Under the pieces are notes generated by a model that was not told where the DNA came from, did not search any database, and saw only the letters and a program-made list of their open reading frames with translations. The translations under genes and the position numbers were made by a program. From Paramoeba atlantica (taxonomy: Eukaryota; Discosea): a stretch of DNA of 47,806 nucleotides. Below are positions 21,781 through 34,600 of the stretch, one piece after another. The stretch's first letter is position 1, and every line of letters begins with the position of its first letter. The stretch lies in NCBI GenBank assembly GCA_977017575.1, contig CDRNVI010000186.1:1-47806 (forward strand), written 5' to 3'.

Positions 21781-22669
21781 CAAGATCTTTGCTTTTTTTG
21801 GACTCTGTTTTTTGTTTTTCTCCTCAATCGTTCTTCTCTTTAACTTCGAGATGAAGTAAAGATGACTCCTTCTTTCAAACACTCCTTCTTTTGTAATATA
21901 ACAATAAAATTTATCCGAATCGAGGTGAGATTGTTGCTAAGGGTGGTGACATCATTATCATGAATTTGGACCAATCCTCTTTCCGTTGTTTCAAACTAAA
22001 ATTAGTTGTTTTTGGGTTGTGTAAATAATCCTTTACAACTGTTCTAAAACACCTCGCTCTCCATCTCTCAACCGAACAAGAAGAAACTGAACAAATGCTG
22101 GCATTCTGGTGCGCTAGATTTAGCTCTCGAATTATTCTTTCAAAAACCGATTCTTCGAACGAGAGCGTCGTTCTCGAGAAAAAGAGTTGCTCTTTTTCTT
22201 CCAAAGCCCCTCTTCTCCTGGAAAGGATCACATTTCCTGGAAAGTGTCACACTCAACAAGCTTTCAACCCTTTCCTTTTGCTTTTATCATTGAACTTTCG
22301 TTCTTGTTTGTTGATTTCAACCCCCTAGTAAATCCCTGATAAGGGCACACAATAATAATTGTGGAATTTTTTCAAACAAAAAAAAAGAAATAAATCAAAA
22401 AAAAGAAAACAAAAACAAGAAATCTAAATCTGGCGCCAATAGTACTTTCCCGCTCCGCTAAAATCTTTTTTGTGTGTTTGTGTTTTTTTCATCCCGTGTT
22501 TTTTTTTGGAAAAAAAAGAAAGAGAGAAAGAAAGAGAGAGAAAGAGAGAGAGAAAAGAGAGAGAGATCATCCATTCCCCCTCATTCCCCGTCTGATGATC
22601 ATCATCTTTTTTTGCTAAACTTGTTTTTTTTGGAGGCCAAAGTGACACTTTGTGAGGGAGAGAAGAGAT
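21781..22669. other. Intergenic spacer with a higher-complexity patch
   Basis: Between two plus-strand genes. The first part is a 3' UTR with AATAAA near 21902. Bases about 22040-22340 are of more balanced composition than the usual spacers, but neither strand gives a spliced protein I recognise and I see no tRNA, 5S or spliceosomal RNA. The last part (22490-22670) is GA-rich then T-rich and is likely promoter plus 5' UTR of the RasGEF gene. Confidence 0.5.
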
Positions 22670-25600
22670 ATGTCTCGTTTGCAAAGACAGAATCGTCAGA
22701 GGGAATTGTGGTCTTTTGATTCTAGAGAGGAGAAGGAGGAGAAAGAGAGAGAGAAAGAGAGAGAGAAAGAGAAAGAGGAGGAAAAGAAAAGAGATTTGGA
22801 TGAGGATGGGAAAGAAATGGAAGTTGGGAAAGATCTAGAGAAAGAAAAGGAAAAGGAAAATAGGTTGAAGGAAAAGGAAAAAGATCTAGAAAAAGAAAAA
22901 GAAACAGAAAACAGATCAAAGGAAAAGGAAAAAGAAAGAAAAGAAAAAGAAAAAGAAAAAGAAAAACCAAAACAAGAAACGCACCAAAACAAAGGGGTTG
23001 TCTTCCTCTGGGGGAGAAAAGCAAAAGATGAAGAAAAAGAAAAAGAAAAAGAAAAAGAAAAAGAAAGCAAAAGAGTATTTCGAAAACTATTTGGAACTTT
23101 GGAAGTTTCTTTGATGGCAACAGGAGGAAATCATCTCGTTTTTTTGACTTCTTGTGGAAGAGTTTTCGTCTCTGGTAGTAATTCTTCTGGTCAACTTGGT
23201 GTTTCGATGTTTGTTTTTTGTTTTTTTATTTTATTTCTTTTTTCTTTTATCTTTTTTCTATTTTCTTTTTTCTTTTTTCTTTTTTCTGGGGGTTTCTCTT
23301 TTTTAAAATCTTTTTATTTCTCTCTCTTCCATAAAAGTGAATCAACGACATATTCATCAAAACCACTCTTCCTCAAAGATTCAGTTGGACTTGAAGTTGA
23401 TTCAATTGTTTGTGGCCCACAACAAACTGGTTTGATTGTTGCCCCAACATTAATAGCAAAGGTTCTTTTTTTTTTGAAAGAAAAAGAAAAAGAAAAAGAA
23501 AAAGAAAAAGAAGTTGTTGTAAGAATCATTGCTTTTTGACTCTTTCTTTCCCTCTTCTCTCTCTTCTCTTCTCCCTCTTCTCTTCTCTTCTCTCTCAATC
23601 AAAATTAACCATCAAATCCAGAAACGATTGTTAGGAAAACAAGCAACCATCAACAAAGATTTGCACATGTGTGGTTTTAATCCTTCAACTCAAAAAGCAG
23701 TTGATCGTCTCTTTCGATTTGAAGATTGGAAGAGTATTGCTTCGAAGGGAAATATTACACTCTCTCAGGTTTTTTTTTTTTTTTTTTTTTTTGAAAATCA
23801 TTTTTGTTTTTTTTTCTTTTTGTTTTGTTTTTGTTTTTTGTTTTTGTTTTATTTTCTTTTCACTTTTTTTTCTTTTTGGAATCTTTCTTTCTCTTTTGTT
23901 CACACTTTTAATCAAAAAGGTTGTTTTTGGAGAAACACATGTTAGTGTCTTAGTTATGAATCAACTTCAAGAATCAGAAGTCTGGTCATGGGGTTTCTCT
24001 TCTGATTGTCTTCTAGGTTCTATTTTAATTCTTTTAGTCGATCCTTTTCTTCTTTTTGTTTTATTTAAAATGAAAGAAATTAATTTTCAATGTTTTCTCT
24101 CTCTCTCTCTCTCTCTCTCTCTATTAAAAGGGTTTGAATCAACAAAAGTAATTAAAAAACCTCATCTTGTGTCTGGTCTTGTTGGAAAATGGGTTTCTAA
24201 ATTGTCGATTGGAAGTCACTGTGCTGCTGCTGTTACAAAGAATGGCAAGGTTATTTTTTCTTTTCTTTTTTTTTTGTGTGTTTCATTTTCGAAATTTTTC
24301 ACCACCTTTTTTTCTTTTAGATTTATTTATGGGGAGATAATGTTGATGATTGTTTAGGAATTGGAATTGAAACTTCTTCTGTTCCAAATCCAACTTTATT
24401 GTCTCTTCCTGGCATATTTTTTGTTAATGTGTCTTGTGGACATCGTCATACATTAGCAGTGGCATCAGATGGTACAGTCTATTCCTGGGGAAAGAATGAA
24501 AATGGTCAGTTGGGAATTGGAAGTAAGCAACCTGTTTTAGTTCCGACCTCTCTCCCTGATAAGACTTTTAATTGTCGTATTTCTTCTGTGACTGCAGGTT
24601 TTTTTTTTTTCCTAAAAAAATGTCTATTTATTCTTAGTTCGAAAAATAATTTTCTTGTTTGCTTTTACAGGATTCTCGAGGTCGATGGCAATTTCAAAAG
24701 ATGGAAGAGTTTTTTTGTGGGGTTCTGGCGCAGATGGGATGATTGACCCTACTTTGAGTCAAGATTTTTTAGTTCCCCAAGGTTTCGATTCCTTCCCCCC
24801 TTTTTTTATATCTCTTTTCACTCTTTTTGTTCTCTCTCTCTCTTTTATTAAATATTTTTCTTTTATCACAAGTTATCTCATCTCGGCCAGCATCTGTGGT
24901 AATTGGAAACGATTTTACATGCGCAGTCTTTCCTCCAGCATGTCCCTTCGCCAGTGGAAACCAATCTCCTCCACCTGGTCTCTCATTGTCTCTAATTCCT
25001 CCTGGTCTCTTATCCCCTCCCAGTTCCCCTTCGAAATCTGGACAGGCAGATCTCTCTCCAACTTTGAAAGAACCCAAACGACATGTGAGTCCCTTAAAAT
25101 CTCCGACAAAGTTTAAGTTGGCAAAATTAGGTCAAAGCGAAAAAATAGGAGGGAGGAAGATTCAAGGTGGAACCGTTTCAATGAAGGCCCCTCGAACTCG
25201 AAGCCCTATTATCCCAAAGTTGTCTTTGAATTTTGTGAAACCGGGAACAATAGGACCAGGAGCCTCAATTTCCACCTCAACCTCAAATTCTGAGGGTGAT
25301 TTTCTCCCTCCAAACCAGTTTTTTGGAGCAAGTGTTTCATCTCCCTTCTATTCCCCTCAATCATCTCCTAATTCGTCAGGTGAAGAAGGATCCCCACCTT
25401 CCTCTCCGAGAACACCGAGAACTCATTCAACACGGTTATTACGATCTCCTCGAGGAAAAAAACTTGCCCTCTTTCCTCAAAAGGGGAGTGATTACTTTCC
25501 AATGTTGGCTCATTATTTAGGGCTTTTCATTCCAGAATCGCTTCTGCTTCAGATCCAGACTTATTTGAGAGTAAGAGGATTGAAAGATATTTTTGATCTT

Positions 25601-28545
25601 CCTGGGAAAATTTTGCAATCTCATCGAGAATTGTCCGTCAAGCCAAGTCTCCTATTGGACGCTCCTGAAAGATCTACAAAAGGAGAAGTTTCTCAGGAAA
25701 ACAATCCAATCTTTTGTCCCTCGTTTCAAATGTCTTCTGTGATGTGTTGTGTTATTGAGTTGCAGAAATTAGAGGGATTTTCGAAAATGAGGAAGAAGAA
25801 ATGGAGTTCAGGCGAGCAATTTTATCTCTCTATTGTGTCTCAGTATGAATCAGATGCGGATCTTGTTCCTCCTGTCCATCAATCACAATATCGTTCGATT
25901 TCTTTTGAAAATGGATTAACTGATCTGACTTGTTCACTCCCTTTTCTATTTACTCCTTCTTGTCCCTCTATTCTCTTCTGCCTCTACAAAAAGGAAGAGG
26001 AGGGATTTGAGGAAGGTGATGAAATTATTGCCAGAGCTGTGTTTGATCCTCAAACAACATCAGTTGTCTCGAATAAGATGAATTCTGTCACAGTTGAATT
26101 GAGGAGAGGGTTGAAGTTAGTGTTTCAAATCTTTTATGGTGATTGGGGTCCTTCTTTTATTGTTGAAGATTTTCTAAATCCGGAGGAGGAAGACCCAATT
26201 CGGATGGAACAACTTACTCGTATGAGGCTGAATCGGTCAATTGTGAGGCACGGGAAAGAAAAAGAAGAAGAAGAGACGCTAAATGAAAAAAAGAAAGACA
26301 AAGCGAGAGGGAGTCGGATTATAAAGAAGAGAAAAGGTTTCTCAGATTCCGATCAGAGGAGAGACAGATCACTCACATGTGAGTCGTCCGGACCACTCCC
26401 TTCTCGGGGTGCTTCTGAAAAAGATCCTTCTTTCTCATCATCATCAACAAGTTCCCAAAATGGAAATAGGAAGAGTGACGGGGATCAACAACACCAACAG
26501 CTAGTTAATAGTGCAAGAAGAAGGAGGAGTGATCCTTTGATTGAACCAATCTTTGATCAAGCTCCAATGGATATGTTATCTTTAATGGGGGTGAATGGTC
26601 TTTGTATTGAAGATGGAAAAATTACGCATGGTTTTAACCAAGATCTGGTTTTTGCGCTACTTTTTCACCCGAATCCACTCCGTCGCTTCGGAGATATGAT
26701 TGTCTTTTTCGATTCTTTTTATTCTTTTTTGACTGTGGACGAAATTATTGAGAGACTTCAGGAAGTGTTGAAATTGTGGGAAGTTCATGGAGTGAAGAAG
26801 GAAAATGTTGTGAGAAAAGATGGTGAATATGTCATTGAGCTGGGGAAATATTTCTACTCCAACTTAGGAGAATTTTGTCAAATGTGGTTGGAAAGGTTTT
26901 CAGAGGATAACGATGCTGAAGGTGTAAATAAGCTTGTTTCTTTTGTTCAGGACCATCTTTTGGAAAGAAGTCGTTTCATCCCATCTGGAACAGTCAGTCA
27001 AATTAAAGTCCTTCTCAAATCGGTGAATATCCCACTCCAAAGAGCGAATTTAAAATCGTCGGTAGAGCCTGCTGAAGATCTCTCTCTCCTTGAATTTGAT
27101 CCAACTTCGTTTGCGGAGGAAGTGACGATATATCTCCATTCTCATATGCAGAAAGTTGAACCGAAGGAAGTTTTTGGGCTTGCATGGACAAAAACGGATG
27201 CTGATATTCGGGCCCCTCATTTAACTAAAATGATTAATTTTTTTAATAAGTGTTCTAGGTTTTTATTTTGGTTTTATATACTCATTTTATAACTCTCTCC
27301 CTCCCTCCTTTCTTTTTTCTTTTTCTTTTTCTTTCTTAATTTTTTCTTTCTCTTTTCACAGATGGGCTGTTCATGGAATTCTGAGTGGCGAATCTCCCGT
27401 TGAAAGAGCTGCGAGAATCGAGCATGTTATCACAATCCTCACAACATTTCTCAGTTTAAACAATTTACATGGAGCCTTAATGATTTATACAGCATTGATT
27501 CACTCTTCGATTGACCGGTTCCTCTTTTTTTCTTTTCACTTTTCTCTTTTTCTTTAATATCTCAAGATCACTTTTTCGTTTTCTTTTTTTTATCTTCAGA
27601 TTAAAATCTTCTTGGGCAATGGTTGCTCCCGCCAAAATGGAAGAACATAAAGTTGCTGCGAATTTATTTGATAGTTCAATGAATTGGAAAAATTATCGAG
27701 AAACATTGAGTGACCTTTTCCCACCTGCTGTGCCTTATGTAGGACTTTGCCTTCAAGATTTGACTTTTGTTGAAGAAGGAAATCAAGATTGGGTCGGGGA
27801 TGCAGAGGAAAAAATTGTGAATTTTTACAAGAAGCGTCTCTGGTCTGATGTGGTCCAAACATTGAAAAAATTTCAATCTATTTCTTATCGCCTCGAGGGA
27901 ACAACGTTATCTGCTCATTGTGTGTTGATGTCACGAAGTCTCTCTGATGCAGAATGTTACGAATTATCGTTAAAAGCTGAGCCAAGAGCAAGTTCTTCTT
28001 CAGCTTCTCAAAAATCAGAAAAATCAGGTACTGATACCCTCTCTCGATTGGCTCTCTCTCCAAGGCAAAGAATCAGATCTGGGACTAGTTCACTCCGAGG
28101 ACTCAGTTCTGCAAGGAAACGGCCAAAGACGCCTGTCTTTCCCACCACACAGAGCCAACAACCTGACCAAAAAGAGAAAGATAAGAGATCGATACTTTGT
28201 TCTTCATCTCCTCATGTTGCTGATTTTGATAACGCGAGTTTTAAGGATTTGAAGACACTTTGTGAGAAAGATCAGAATGAGAAGAAGGCTCAGATTATTG
28301 GTGGAAAATTTCCAATCTTTGAGCGAGCGGAAGTCAAGGAACTTTTCGTCGAACTTGAAGAGGATAAAGAAACTCGATTGCGAATATCTTCTGCTCGGGA
28401 TAACAGGCAACCCCAAGAAAAAAAGGAGAAAAACAAGTATGAGAGTCCCAGAGAGTCTTCAAGAGTGTATATGCGTTCTCCACCTGGCTTGTTTGCCCCA
28501 CAACCCTATCTTCAATTGGATGACGGAAGTTCAGGGGGGAAATGA
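22670..28545 (+). CDS. RCC1-repeat / RasGEF fusion protein, ten exons
   Basis: Exons: 22670-23208, 23338-23461, 23622-23768, 23920-24016, 24131-24249, 24321-24597, 24671-24781, 24873-27258, 27362-27517, 27600-28545; 1,633 residues. Residues 15-150 are a Lys/Glu heptad-like stretch, possibly a single alpha-helix. RCC1 blades follow to about residue 500 (CGRVFVSGSNSSGQLG, SDGTVYSWGKNENGQLGIG, KDGRVFLWGSGADG). The middle is Ser/Pro-rich and unrecognised. A RasGEF_N segment lies near 1035-1140 (FNQDLVFALLFHPNPLRR) and the CDC25 catalytic domain near 1205-1440 (FGLAWTK, HGILSGESPVERAARIEHV, NWKNYRETL, VPYVGLCLQDLTFVEEGN). The CDC25 domain loads GTP on Ras-family GTPases; RCC1 propellers commonly bind proteins or a small GTPase. 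The C-terminal 190 residues are disordered. The exon 1/2 junction is the least certain. The gene converges on the 43-exon scaffold gene. Confidence 0.9.
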
Positions 28546-28678
28546 ACCAAAACAAAAAAAAATGTACAAAAAAAAACAAAAGCAAAAATCAAAACACAAA
28601 ATTTGAAAAAGTTTTCCTCCCAATTTTTTGCCTCAATATTTATTTTCTTTTTTTTCATAAAATTTTGGAAAATTTTCC

Positions 28679-31600
28679 TCATCGAAAACCCCGATCATCA
28701 CTCTTCATTGACCTCCGACTCTCAAAACCAACAAGATTAAGGGGGTCATACATCCCAAGACTTGAGGTCATCCTCTTTCTTGAAATACAAAAATTATCGA
28801 GCCTGAAAAAAAACAAAAAAAAAGGTTGAGACTTTTTTTTTAAAAAAATAAAAAGTTCTTTCACAAAAGAAAAACCTTGTAATCCAAAGATCTCTGTCTT
28901 CCTCAGTGACAGCATTCAAATAAAAAGTCCTCTCAGGTGTCGAAACAGTGAAAGCAAGAGGATGTTTCTCTAAAATTCGAGGATTTTGGCAAATTTGAAC
29001 TGTTGAGCCAGGCAAAGAAATTTGTCCTTTGAGAACCAATGCTTCATTTGTGTCATAATACAGAAGGAATCTTTTGTAGAGCACGAACCATCGTTTTTGC
29101 CAGTTCCTCCTTCAAAATAAAACTTTAGTTTTGCAAAGGAAAAAAAAATGAAAAAATAAAAGGGGAAAAAAATGGGCGAAACCGGGAATCGAACCCGGGC
29201 CTCTCGCACCCTAAGCGAGAATTTTACCACTTAACTATTTCGCCATTTGACAAAAGTTTTGCGTTTTGGTTGGATGACATTCATTTTTATCATTATCAAT
29301 GAGAAGGAAACAAAAAGAAACCTATTTTCTCCTTTCTTGAATAAAAATCCAGATAAACTTGGTTCTTGTTGTCCTGTCAACTCATTTTGAAGTTTGAACC
29401 ATTTTGTGATTTTCCCATTTTCACCACTTGGGTTTGACATTTGCGAACAGAGATGGTTGATCTAAGGATGAAGAGTGAGATGGGATTTTTTTGAAATCTT
29501 GTTGACTGAAGAAGAGAAAAAACCTCTTGGTGTGTTGGGTTCTTTGTCCCTTCGTAATATTTTTTTAATGTTCGAAGATCGTCCAATGTTAATTTCTTAC
29601 TCTTCGAGGCGGATCCACAAGTTGACAAGACCTGGAAGTTTTTTTTAAAAAAAATTGAAATTTTTTCAAGGTAGAGAAAGGAAGGGTAAAAACCTTCAAC
29701 CAATCCGAAGCTTCCTTAGCAGTTGCAGCACTAAGATAATTTTCCGCTCTCTTTTCTGGAAACACACAAATACAATTTGTCTTTCCAAAAACTTTTTCGT
29801 CACTGGATGGAGAATTGAATGAGATTTCTTCTTCAATTTTCTCTTTTCTTTCTCTTACCTCAGATGAAATTCAGTGCCGTTGGTCCGGATTCGAGTTTTT
29901 AATACAATTTTGGTTTCATCCAAGAATCCAAAGAGATGCCCCCCTTTTGAAAAGAAGTAAGAAAAATACAGGGAAAAGAAGAGGTGAGTCTGGGGGTAAA
30001 GGAAAAGGAAAAAAGAATTAACCTTGAGCAACAAAATAAATTGTTTCCCATTTACTTTCACTTGCAGACCAAATCATCAGTGGACCTTCTTTCAAGACTG
30101 GACCTAAAAGAAGAAGAATTAGAATTTTTAAAAAATGAAAGAGAGGGGGGACAAAAAAATTACCAATCAGGGGAACTTCAGAGGTTTTTCTTTGGTATGG
30201 TTTTGGACTTTTCTTCTTCCTGTAGAAAAAAAATGAAAAATTATCACCAAAACAAAGAAAAAACAAAACAAACCTTCGTTCAACAGCTCCCTGATTACTT
30301 CTTTGCCTCTTAAAAGAAATAGGGGGCTCGGCCCCTGCGCCAGTACCAGCTGTAACAGCAGCAACAGTTGTTTTCATCTTACTAAAAACTCTCTCTGGAG
30401 GAGGGGGGACACTCCCACTCTGTGTATGGGTAACACTAAAATTTCTTGCAATACCAATCCCACTGTTCCCCAATTTCCCACCACCCGGACTTCTTTCTCG
30501 TGGACTATTACCTCCTCCAAATTCACGAATTCGGGAACAACTAATTTCACTACCGCCACTGCCGCCACTGCTACTGCTACTGCCACTGCCGCCACTGCCT
30601 CCACTGCCGCCACTGCCACCACTGCTGCCACTGCTATTGCTACTGCTACTGCTACTACTACTGTTGCTACTCACTCCACTACCACCACCATCTTGGCCTT
30701 CAATTAATGGACCTTTTCTAACCCCAGGGAAAGCTTCTCCTCTTCTGCCTAAGACAGGTTGATCTTCTCCAGGTTTCAGTCTGCGAGCTGGGCGAACTTT
30801 TTTGATCTCAGAGGAAGTCTTGAGATCAACAGATTCGACCCCACCACTTATCTTCTCACTTGAAGGAAGAAACTTCAAATACTCTCCCATTATCCCCTTA
30901 TTTTCCGTGACAATTTTCAAACATGTCATATTCTTTTTGTTCGCTAATTTCCAATCTACGCCATGTGAACAAAGATGTTCAATAATTTTCTCATTTTCGA
31001 ACTTGCCACGAGTGAGGTCCCGATAAAGAACTTCATGGAGAGGAGTATTGCCTTCATTATTTTGAATATTAGGGTTTGCTTTTCGTAACAAGAGCCAAAT
31101 CGCCAGTTTTGTTTGTCCCGCTTTAATACAATAATGGAGAGGAGTATTTTCTAATTTACATGTTGCATTAAAATTCGCTCCTGCCTCTTCCATTTCTTTT
31201 AACAAATCAAACAATGGCTGTTTTGTAACAATTGAACAGCTCGATCGATTTCGACACAACAAGTGAAGAGGAGTCAACAAATCCTCTTTTCCCTTCCTCT
31301 TCGCATCTTTCGGCGATTTTTTCAGCAAACTTCGGCAAATTTGATACATATCTTTCGAAGCGGTGTCACAGGCACAGTGGAGTGGTGTCCACCCATCAGA
31401 TGGTCGAGGTGCAGGAGAATATTTGAGAAGAAAAAGAGGGAGATATTTAAACTTTTGGGATTCTACGATAAGGTGGAGGGGTGTGGTTTTCAGAACTTCG
31501 ACACATGATTTTTGGATTGTTTCGGGGCTAATTGACTCCATGTATGCATTGATGACCTAAATAAAAAAAGAATGAAATAAATTAATTGGTTTTTTTGAAT

Positions 31601-34600
31601 TATTAGTAAAATTTCAAAAATTTAACCTGTTTTGAATAACCTTCACCAACAGCCTTTTGTAAAACAAGAGCAGGAGGGTCAGTCTCCGCCAACAATTTAT
31701 CCACAATTTTTTGGGCAGTTTCACTTGATTCTCCTACAGCCTCTCTCTCTTTCTCGTCTTGAGATAGAGTTGACCTTATTTTAATTCCAACAATTTGCCA
31801 TTTACTTGGTGATGAGGGTGGCAATTTCTATTTTGAGGTTTCATAAATGAGAAGGGAATTGAGAAAAAAAAAGAGAAAGAAAAGAAAAAGGAACCTCAGA
31901 TCGTTCAGGAAGGTCAGAGCGATCGATGCCAGGTAAATCAAAAATAAATGGACGAGGTTTTACTTCACTTTTAATTCGCATCATTACCACCCACTATTTA
32001 TCATAATGGTGAGAGAAAGTTCTTTCCCTATTCTCTCTCTTTTCTTTGCAAGAACAATTCTTTTTTTACTCAAAATCAATCAAATAATTACTACCTTTTC
32101 ACTTTCTTCATCGATTAATGAACTCAATTGTAACTCATCCCACAATTTCGCTCCACTCATCTTCGTAACATCTTCCTTCTTCAGTTGATTTTCCCCAATT
32201 TCTCTCTTTAAAAGACCGATCACATCAACTAAACTTTGTTGATAATTCATAGAAAAAGCTGTTCTTCTCAGGGCATAGTGGAAGGGAGTGGAATCTGAAG
32301 AGAAGAGGAAAGAATTCAGAAAGAATTCAAAATTCAAAAATGAAATAAAAAAACAAGAAAAATGAAAACAACAATAAAATAAACAAAACAAAAAACAGAA
32401 ACAAAAACAAAAACAAAAATAAAAACCTGTCAAAATAGTCACAACATCAGCATTCACCCCCCAAGCCAACAACTGTTCAATCGCAGTAACATTTCTATAT
32501 CTCGCCGCAAAATGTAAAGCTGTTTCTCCATATGCATTCATTCCATTAATATCGAGTCCTCTCTCTTTCATTTTTGCCATGATTGTTGTCAGTATTTCTT
32601 TTTCGTCTTTCTTGGTTGGGATGTGACAGACCAGAAACATGAGGGCTGTTGTTCCGTCAGAGAGGGAGAGCAATACATCGACCCTTTTTGGTGAGGTTAA
32701 TATTGTGAGAAAGGAAAGCTTCTTTTTTTGGTTGGAAAGGTTGAAATAAAAAAACAAAAACAAAGAATAAATATCACACAAAAAAACTGACACAAATCAT
32801 GATTCTCTCTCTCAAAAAAAAAATTAAAAACAAACTTGGAATTCATAACAAGATAATAAACAATATCAGTCCGCCCCAACATACAAGCAAAAAGTAATGG
32901 TGTCCAATTCCCATCTTGATGATTTAAGACCTCAGATTTCAATGCCTCTTGACACAAAGTAATTGCCTATTTTAGATTTTTTTAATATTTATTTGGATAT
33001 TTTGGTTCTTTTTTTTAGTTTTTTATCACAATTAAACAATTTTTATTTCGAATTTAAAAGAAAAGAAAATTTCTACCTGACTTGAACCAAACTCAATCAC
33101 CGTCAGAAAATCACTATCATGCATAGAACTCGTAGCCGCACTCAATTTTGCCATGTCATCATCAAGAAGGATTTCAATCAAATGATTTGGGTCTGTAGTT
33201 TTGTTAGGGCCAGAAGAAAAATAGAAAAGAAGTGAAAAAAAAAAGGTGAAAAAAAAAGAAAAAAATTACTCTTTGTTGCAACTGTCTCTGCAAATCTTGT
33301 CCTTTGTAATTTTCCTTCTTGGTCAACAAATCTGGTTTAAAATTTTCGAGGTGAAAAAAGAGAGAATTGAGGGGAAAGAAAAAAAGGAGATAAAAAAAAA
33401 GAAATATCCAATCAAAGAAGAAAAAAAACAACTAACATAATAAAAAAACAAAAACAAAAAACAAAAAAGAAAAAAACCTGGCAGTCTTCAACCTCAACCC
33501 CCTCAAACAACCCAAAAGCTTCCCCTCAAAATGAATCCCATTATAAACACAAAAATGAAACATAAAAGAGAAAATAAAAGAGATCCAATCTTCCAAAAAG
33601 AGTTCCATTGCGTGAGTGGTGTGACGAAAGTGGAGATGTCCAATCACTCTTAAAAGACGTTTGAATATCATTTCGATTGTTGGGTTTGGATCATCTGGAT
33701 TTAGAGAAAGAGAAGGAAGAAGTGATGTGAGAAAGTGTCTTTATGATTTCAGAGTAAAGTTGAGAGAAAAGAAAGAAAGAGAGAGAAAAAGAAAGAAATA
33801 GAAAAGAGGGAAGAGAAAAAGAACCAGAAGATTCTCGATTTGAAAGAGATTTTTCTAATTTTTCCATTAACTCTTGAACCCATCCTGATAAACAAGAAAC
33901 CCATGTTGCTGCATTTACTTGCACACTCCTGTTTTTAATTTTTTTTAAATTTTATTCTGGTTCTCTTTCTTCTTCAATCTCCCTCTCGAGAAATAGACAA
34001 AAGAAAAAATATTTTTTTAAAAAAACCTCACAATTTCGTTTGCTTCCCACGCAAATTTCATTGTCGGAGAAATATCCATTGCAGGGCAGTGACAAACAGG
34101 AGCAAAAAGAGAATATCTAGAGAAAAAAGAAAACATTAAACAAAAAAAAATAATAAAAAAACTAAAAATAAATTAAAAATAAATAAAAATGAAAACAAAA
34201 AAAAAACAAAAAAAAAAAACAAAAACAAACATCCTCATAGTAAGATTCCCAGCAATCAGAACACCAGCAATCTTCCACAACAAATCATCCTCCCCAACAG
34301 GAGCAATCGCAGCTTCTCTCATCATTTTCACACCAGTCGAAACCCCCTCCAACATTTGACAAATATAAGAAGAAGGTGGCGCTACCTTTGTTAATAGAGT
34401 TGAAGGACATTTGAATGACGCCACGTGGAATTCTGTTCCCTTTTTTTGGAAGAGTTAGAGGGAAAAATAGAAAAGAAAAGAGAGAATGAGAGAGGGGAGA
34501 GGGCACAATTTAAACCAGCAGATAAGGGGGAACAAAGAAAAATCAAAGAAAATGAAAGAGAAGAAAAACCTCTTCTAAGAGTTCTCGTAATTTTTGATAA

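Larger units (their letters stand above)
28679..30219 (-). other. Exons 36-43 of the giant gene: two PH domains
   Basis: Exons: 30219-30164, 30103-30023, 29943-29859, 29802-29694, 29631-29524, 29461-29322, 29109-28876, 28802-28679 (residues about 2300-2612). PH 1: VLKEGPLMIWSASESKWET, HLFGFLDET, CICVFPEKRAENYLSAAT, closing helix AKEASDWLKVL. PH 2: EPSLSGFLFKKG, NWQKRWFVLYKRFLLYYD, HPLAFTVSTPERTFYLNA, closing helix EEDRDLWITR with the invariant Trp. The C-terminal tail is short and basic. The tRNA-Pro gene sits in the intron that splits PH 2. Confidence 0.85.

Noticed and set aside
22696..23120. Minus-strand Phe/Ser-rich genes opposite the RasGEF N-terminus
   Set aside because: These are the reverse reading of the Lys/Glu-coding exon 1 of the RasGEF gene.
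24827..27292. Independent gene starting at 24827
   Set aside because: Its first residues lie in an intron; the true exon begins at 24873 after a CACAAG acceptor and continues the RCC1 frame in phase.
30303..30707. Plus-strand Thr/Ala-rich protein
   Set aside because: It is the antisense of the Ser/Gly linker in exon 35 of the giant gene.
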